In this document: positions 6,255 to 8,943 of the stretch, piece by piece
How the letters are laid out: each line of letters opens with the position of its first letter
Numbering within the stretch: position 1 is the first letter of the stretch
NCBI GenBank assembly: GCA_026397455.1
Contig: JAPLUX010000094.1
Location: forward strand, 1 to 8,943
Length of the DNA: 8,943 nucleotides
Source: Candidatus Aenigmatarchaeota archaeon
GTDB lineage: Archaea; Aenigmatarchaeota; Aenigmatarchaeia; CG10238-14
Direction: 5' to 3'
The notes under the pieces: model-generated
Seen by the model: only the letters and a program-made list of their open reading frames with translations
Databases searched by the model: none
What the model was told of the DNA's origin: nothing
Made by a program: the position numbers and the translations under genes

Positions 6255-6767
6255 TCACAGTCCTAATTGTAGTTTGCACATATCGCATAAATACTTTGTT
6301 TTTTTATCAACTTCCCCAACAGTGTTGGAAAAATTCATCACACAACCACGGTTGTTACAGTGTGATAATCCCAATACATGTCCCACTTCGTGGATTGTTT
6401 CCTTTACAATCCTTGACTCAAATAACCCATCGTCTTTTGTTTGATGAAAGAATGTTGGGTCTAATCTACAAATCGATACAATGGCAACTCTTCCTTTCAT
6501 TTTTGCCTGACCGAAAATGAAATTCAAACCTTCTGTGTACATGTCTTCTTTTGTTATGCCCAATATCCTACCGCCGTGGTTTTTTTCAAGATGGTCTAAC
6601 AAAAGGTCAGAACGGTATTGATTTCTGAACTTGTTTAGTATTGAAACAGGCATTTCCTCAACATTCGCAACATCACCGAGCATCTTATAAGTTACTTTCA
6701 ATTCTTCTCTCACTTTTTTTAAGATTGAGTCTGGAACACCACCCAGAGGAATTATTGTTATTTTGAT
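6255..6767 (-). CDS. amzA: Archaemetzincin (AmzA), zinc metallopeptidase, unusual start
   Basis: The signature is unmistakable: HEVGHVLGLSHC, then NNRGCVM and, 16 residues later, CDMC. This is the archaemetzincin HExxHxxGxxH catalytic zinc site plus the four-cysteine structural zinc site. Archaemetzincins are small soluble peptidases; the natural substrate is unclear. The first ordinary start is GTG 6713 (152 residues), with no ribosome binding site. The frame upstream encodes IKITIIPLGGVPDSILKK, which looks like the normal first strand and helix of the family (MKI-type start, PxGxVP). No ATG, GTG or TTG exists between 6713 and the upstream in-frame stop at 6786-6788. A good ribosome binding site, AGGTGA (minus strand, 6772-6777), stands just before two ATC codons. 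I therefore extend the gene to the ATC at 6765-6767 (170 residues), as an inference. It lies 34 bases upstream of endA. Confidence 0.88.
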   Translation of the reverse strand: MKITIIPLGGVPDSILKKVREELKVTYKMLGDVANVEEMPVSILNKFRNQYRSDLLLDHLEKNHGGRILGITKEDMYTEGLNFIFGQAKMKGRVAIVSICRLDPTFFHQTKDDGLFESRIVKETIHEVGHVLGLSHCNNRGCVMNFSNTVGEVDKKTKYLCDMCKLQLGL

Positions 6768-6771
6768 GATC

Positions 6772-6777
6772 TCACCT
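6772..6777 (-). promoter_or_regulatory. Ribosome binding site for archaemetzincin
   Basis: AGGTGA on the minus strand matches the complement of the archaeal 16S 3' end (AGGAGGTGATC). It is followed by G, ATC and ATC-AAA-ATA. It supports initiation well upstream of GTG 6713, which has only a run of A before it, and points to an ATC or ATA initiation codon unless the sequence is in error here. Confidence 0.5.
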
Positions 6778-6790
6778 GAATAGAATTAGG

Positions 6791-6799
6791 ATTTATGAG
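6791..6799. promoter_or_regulatory. Weak AT-rich promoter element between amzA and BASS gene
   Basis: ATTTAT (plus strand) and ATAAAT (minus strand) at 6791-6796 lie about 25-30 bases before ATG 6821 and about 25-30 bases before the proposed archaemetzincin start. A shared TATA element is possible, as at 2747-2755. The match is weak and the surroundings are AT-rich, so this is only a candidate. Confidence 0.3.
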
Positions 6800-6820
6800 T
6801 TAAAAAACTAAAAAATAATA

Positions 6821-7462
6821 ATGAAAAATCTAATATTGATTGCAATCTTTCTTGCTATAATCTTAGGTTTTTTATACCCTAAAGGTACGATTTTTCAATC
6901 ATTAATCCTGCCTTTATCAGCTATTATGATGTATATCAGTGTTCTTGAAGCAGATATTAAATTTAAAAATTTTTTGAGAAAAGATTTGATTTATTGGGTA
7001 CTTATAAATCTCGTAATACAACCTATTTTTGCTTATTTTATTGGTTCTTTTTTCATTAAAGATTTACGGTTAGGAATTTTTCTAGCAGCAATAGCACCAT
7101 CAGGAATCAATTCCCCAGTTTTCATAAATTTGTTAGACGGGGATACACAATTAGGAGTTTCAACTTCTATTTTAGCAAATACATTTGCAATGATTTTTAT
7201 ACCAGTTTTCTTGTTCATATTTTTTGGTATGAAAATATCCATTCCTTATAACCAAATTTTAATAACAATATTCGGTTTATCTTTGATACCTATAACTCTT
7301 GCTATTCTTACAAAAAAATTTTTAAGCAATTTTCATAAAAAAATACTGAAATTCTCTGACATAATCTTATCATTATCATTCTTCATCATTTTATGGGTTA
7401 TTTTTTCTTCTGTTTCTGGTTCTAACAGTTTTTGTTGGCTATTTTTTTGGTTATATTTTTGA
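6821..7462 (+). pseudogene. BASS/SBF-type transporter, 5' part of a frameshifted gene
   Basis: The 213 codons encode about seven hydrophobic helices resembling the bile acid:sodium symporter (SBF, PF01758) superfamily. Visible hallmarks are LPLSAIMMYISVLEADIKFK near the start, QPIFAYFIGSFF and LRLGIFLAAIAPSGINSPVF, followed by a further helix pair. The frame ends in SGSNSFCWLFFWLYF and TGA; the last 12 or so codons look unrelated to the family. The missing end is found in the next frame, at 7365-7643. BASS proteins are usually near 300 residues, and the two pieces together span about 274 codons, so besides the frameshift a few residues may be lost between helices. Substrate cannot be inferred. 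The ATG has no ribosome binding site. The break may be a real inactivation or a sequence error. Confidence 0.75.
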
Positions 7463-7643
7463 CAAAAAGAAGAATTTTAAAAGAACGTTAACAATACTTG
7501 GTGGATATAAGAATCAAAGTTTGATGTTAGGGATAATTTATGCTAATTTCAATAACATTGTTGCAATCCCTGTCGCGATTTATATAATATCCCACCACAC
7601 TTTCAACGCCATACTAATTTGGCTCCATAACAGAAAGAAATAA
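7365..7643 (+). pseudogene. BASS/SBF-type transporter, 3' part in a shifted frame
   Basis: This frame is open from just after a stop at 7362-7364 to TAA 7641-7643 and has no start codon of its own. From about 7410 it encodes VLVLTVFVGYFFGYIFDKKK, then GGYKNQSLMLGIIYANFNNI and VAIPVAIYIISHHTFNAILI, ending IWLHNRKK. This matches the closing part of BASS transporters (the G-x-x-N-x-x-L/M-x-L-x-x helix and the final helix before a short basic tail). It continues the preceding gene after a +1 change of frame somewhere in 7365-7460. The stop lies 7 bases before the 3' end of the convergent tRNA-Phe. Confidence 0.7.
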
Positions 7644-7692
7644 ATTAAATGGGACGGACGTGATTTGAACACGTGACAGCACGGTCTTCAGC

Positions 7693-7710
7693 TTCGCCAG
7701 AATTGATCTT
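7693..7710 (-). other. 18-nt non-canonical intron of tRNA-Phe (30/31)
   Basis: The segment sits inside the 5' half of the anticodon stem, between tRNA positions 30 and 31, not at the canonical 37/38. It forms nearly ideal bulge-helix-bulge geometry. Minus-strand CGCA (gene bases 39-42) faces GGCG (57-60), with three pairs and one A-G mismatch. Each side has a three-base bulge, CGA and AAG, and cutting after the second base of each gives exactly these borders. The intron interior closes as AGA/TCT around a five-base loop. The outer side has AG/CT pairs. Border and structure thus agree independently with the mature tRNA requirement. Confidence 0.75.
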
Positions 7711-7716
7711 CGTGCG

Positions 7717-7729
7717 CTTTCGAGAGATC
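7717..7729 (-). other. 13-nt non-canonical intron of tRNA-Phe (24/25)
   Basis: Removing this segment restores C25 to pair with G10 and G26 to precede the anticodon stem. The border can shift by one base without changing the product (7718-7730 is equivalent). No strict bulge-helix-bulge is visible. Instead GAGAG of the D-arm can pair with CTCTC of the insertion across a three-base GAT loop, leaving an unpaired GAAAG before the 3' border. It occupies almost the same place in the tRNA as the tRNA-Val insertion at 1486-1497. Confidence 0.6.
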
Positions 7730-7755
7730 CTCTCCCGGGCTGAGCTACCGTCCCG

Positions 7756-7779
7756 TTAACTTAATTATTCTTAACTTAA
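7756..7779. repeat. Direct repeat TTAACTTAA upstream of tRNA-Phe
   Basis: TTAACTTAA occurs at 7756-7764 and again at 7771-7779, a 15-base period, between the tRNA-Phe 5' end and the TATA-like TTTAAA at 7783-7788. It may be a chance product of AT-rich sequence or an element of the tRNA promoter region. Confidence 0.35.
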
Positions 7780-7782
7780 CTC

Positions 7783-7788
7783 TTTAAA
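7783..7788 (-). promoter_or_regulatory. TATA-like box for tRNA-Phe
   Basis: TTTAAA about 29-34 bases upstream of the tRNA-Phe 5' end. The spacing allows transcription to start a few bases before the tRNA. It lies just past the stop codon of the glycosyltransferase gene, so read-through from that gene is an alternative. Confidence 0.35.
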
Positions 7789-7790
7789 TT

Positions 7791-8471
7791 TTACTTTAAT
7801 CTGTATTTTATTCCTTCTTCAATTATGAAAACTAATACACCAAGTCCTGTTCTTAAACCATTAAAGATACTTCTCTTATATTTGTAAATGACTGTTACTG
7901 GAACCTGTTTTATTCTAAGTCTACATCTCAAAACTTCAACGAGCATCATGTTTTCTATAATATAACCACCGTGTATTTTTTGAATTTTTTCTAAAGCTTT
8001 TCTAGACAAACCCATGTATCCACAGTTAGTGTCTTTTAACTTTGTCCCAAAAAATAGATTAAAAATGCTTCTCCAAACAAAATTTCCCAAATTATGTCTC
8101 AAAGGAACAGTACTCCAATCCCTATAACCCATCACAAAATCTACTTTTTCATCTTTTAAACATTTCAATATTCTATCTGCTTCTTCCGGTAAATATTGCA
8201 TGTCAGCATCGATTATTACAACATATTTTACTTCTGGCATTTTTTTCAGAATATAATCAAAACCTGTTTTTAATGCTTCACCTTTTCCGATGTTAATCGT
8301 ATGTCTTATAGCAATGGCTTCAGATTTTTTTGCTAATTCATTCGTTCTATCTGTAGAACCATCATCAATTACGATTGATTTTAAACCTATTTTTTTTAAA
8401 CGAGAAATCAATTTTTCAATCGTTTCTTCCTCATTAAATGCCGGTATTAATGCTACAGATTCCATTTTCAT
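7791..8471 (-). CDS. GT2 glycosyltransferase, dolichyl-phosphate sugar synthase-like
   Basis: This 226-residue protein has the GT-A fold signatures of family 2: LIPAFNEEET (8-17), IDDGSTD (35-41), NIGKGEALKTGF (60-71), the DAD metal-binding motif in IIDADMQYLP (86-95), MGYRDWS (114-120) and KDTNCGYMGLSR (146-157). It resembles the DPM1/AglJ-type enzymes that move a sugar from a nucleotide donor to a polyprenyl phosphate carrier or prime N-glycan assembly. There is no C-terminal transmembrane pair, so it is probably peripheral to the cytoplasmic face of the membrane. The actual sugar and acceptor cannot be told. ATG 8471 lies four bases after the stop of the upstream gene, suggesting one transcript; a second in-frame ATG at 8465 is possible. 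Confidence 0.9.
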   Translation of the reverse strand: MKMESVALIPAFNEEETIEKLISRLKKIGLKSIVIDDGSTDRTNELAKKSEAIAIRHTINIGKGEALKTGFDYILKKMPEVKYVVIIDADMQYLPEEADRILKCLKDEKVDFVMGYRDWSTVPLRHNLGNFVWRSIFNLFFGTKLKDTNCGYMGLSRKALEKIQKIHGGYIIENMMLVEVLRCRLRIKQVPVTVIYKYKRSIFNGLRTGLGVLVFIIEEGIKYRLK

Positions 8472-8475
8472 CTAC

Positions 8476-8943
8476 TTAATCATTAAAACATAATTTTTTC
8501 AAACTTTCTATCATTTTTAGGTACAACTTTTCTGGTATTTTTTCACAAACATAATTATAATGTTTTGTAACTTTATCACCTACTTTAACATTTACGAAAT
8601 CTAACTTCAATTTTTCATCTTTATTCAAGAAAGGTGATTTAACTATTGTTTTATCTCCTGATACAGATATAACTTCGCAAGGAATTATCATACATTCTTT
8701 CTTATCAACATTCTTGATTTTTTTCATTCTGATATTTTTGTTGTGATCAAACCACCAGTATTTTTGAACTTTTTTCAAATCTGTTATAGAATCAACAAAT
8801 TTCATCACACGCCAAAATATATTCTCTATTTTCTTGATAGATAGATACAATTTTTCATCTTTTGCTGATCTATACAGCAAATCATATTCTTTTTGAGTAA
8901 TCTCTTTTCTGGATAGATGAACAAATGAGCACGGGAATGCATA
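8476..8943 (-). CDS. Unrecognised soluble protein, 5' end outside window (DUF6390-like?)
   Basis: The frame is open from the right edge (8943) to TAA 8476-8478. The first in-window start-like codon, TTG 8880, is internal, since coding sequence continues upstream as YAFPCSFVHLSRKEITQKEY. The 155 visible residues show no transmembrane segment. Notable pieces are FPCSFVHLSR at the edge, a basic helical middle, PCEVISVSGDKTIVKSPFL, VKVGDKVTKHYNYVCEKI and a C-terminal helix. The alternation of a V-I-S-V-x-G-D-x-x-I-V-x-S strand pair with a later V-G-D-x-V-x-x-H-x-x-x-V-C segment reminds me of the tail of DUF6390 proteins, but this is from memory and uncertain. It precedes the glycosyltransferase by four bases, so both are likely co-transcribed. 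Function unknown. Confidence 0.75.
   Translation of the reverse strand, partial: YAFPCSFVHLSRKEITQKEYDLLYRSAKDEKLYLSIKKIENIFWRVMKFVDSITDLKKVQKYWWFDHNKNIRMKKIKNVDKKECMIIPCEVISVSGDKTIVKSPFLNKDEKLKLDFVNVKVGDKVTKHYNYVCEKIPEKLYLKMIESLKKLCFND

Larger units (their letters stand above)
7650..7754 (-). tRNA. tRNA-Phe(GAA) with two apparent introns
   Basis: On the minus strand the acceptor GGGACGG (7748-7754) pairs with CCGTCCC (7651-7657), and position 7650 gives discriminator A. The T-arm ACGTG-TTCAAAT-CACGT pairs perfectly. The gene is 105 bases long; removing 7717-7729 and 7693-7710 leaves 74 bases with every canonical feature: D-stem GCTC/GAGC, G26, anticodon arm CACGG-CTGAAGA-CCGTG with T33 and anticodon GAA (7687-7689), and variable loop CTGTC, whose C48 can pair with G15. 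Without removing both segments neither the D-stem nor the anticodon stem closes properly. CCA is not encoded. A TATA-like TTTAAA at 7783-7788 lies about 30 bases upstream of the 5' end. The gene follows the glycosyltransferase on the same strand. Confidence 0.88.

Noticed and set aside
5828..6266. Plus-strand open frames opposite endA, and similar ones opposite amzA, the glycosyltransferase and the surface protein
   Set aside because: They lie antisense to well-supported genes, have no recognisable motifs and show compositions expected for shadow frames.
7460..7480. Selenocysteine or stop read-through at the TGA ending the first BASS fragment
   Set aside because: The same frame meets another stop within a few codons and the residues there do not resemble the family. 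The conserved continuation is in a different frame.
1..8943. CRISPR array, insertion sequence, prophage or defence island
   Set aside because: I see no regularly spaced repeats, transposase motifs, terminal inverted repeats, phage genes or nuclease/toxin gene pairs. The content is mainly core archaeal and envelope genes.

Overview
The window looks like a compact, AT-rich archaeal chromosome segment, most likely from a DPANN-type archaeon; the phylum is inferred, not proven. Evidence for Archaea: the C-terminal end of a RadA recombinase, endonuclease Q, aPelota, an EndA-type tRNA-splicing endonuclease, an archaemetzincin, a DUF63 membrane protein, two tRNA genes with apparent introns and no encoded CCA, GGTG-type ribosome binding sites and TATA-like boxes close to start codons. 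Genes are mostly separated by a few bases to a few tens of bases. There is no IS element, CRISPR array or rRNA.

Layout. Positions 1-1544 (+): the tail of radA, then endonuclease Q (deaminated-base repair), whose last codons overlap a tRNA-Val(CAC) carrying a short insertion between D-arm and anticodon arm. Positions 1545-2717 (-): a surface lipoprotein and a small four-helix membrane protein. Positions 2776-3543 (+): a DUF63 membrane protein, sharing a TATA-like element with the divergent small membrane protein. Positions 3546-4549 (-): a membrane-anchored extracellular beta-domain protein, split by an apparent one-base frameshift. Positions 4631-5665 (+): aPelota. Positions 5681-6767 (-): EndA and an archaemetzincin. 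Positions 6821-7643 (+): a BASS-like transporter broken by a frameshift. Positions 7650-7754 (-): tRNA-Phe(GAA), apparently with two introns, one of which fits bulge-helix-bulge geometry closely. Positions 7791-8943 (-): a GT2 glycosyltransferase and the 3' part of an unrecognised gene, closely spaced as in an operon.

Two themes connect the genes: RNA quality control and processing (Pelota, EndA, two intron-bearing tRNAs) and DNA recombination and repair (RadA, EndoQ). The rest is cell-envelope related.

I see no clear new multi-gene system. The most interesting observation is that EndA has the tyrosine and histidine of the splicing triad but threonine where the catalytic lysine should be, plus a lysine-rich loop insertion, while both tRNAs here seem to need splicing at non-canonical positions. 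Three genes have reading-frame or start-codon anomalies (the beta-domain protein, the BASS transporter and the archaemetzincin). Sequencing or assembly error should be ruled out for these before drawing biological conclusions.
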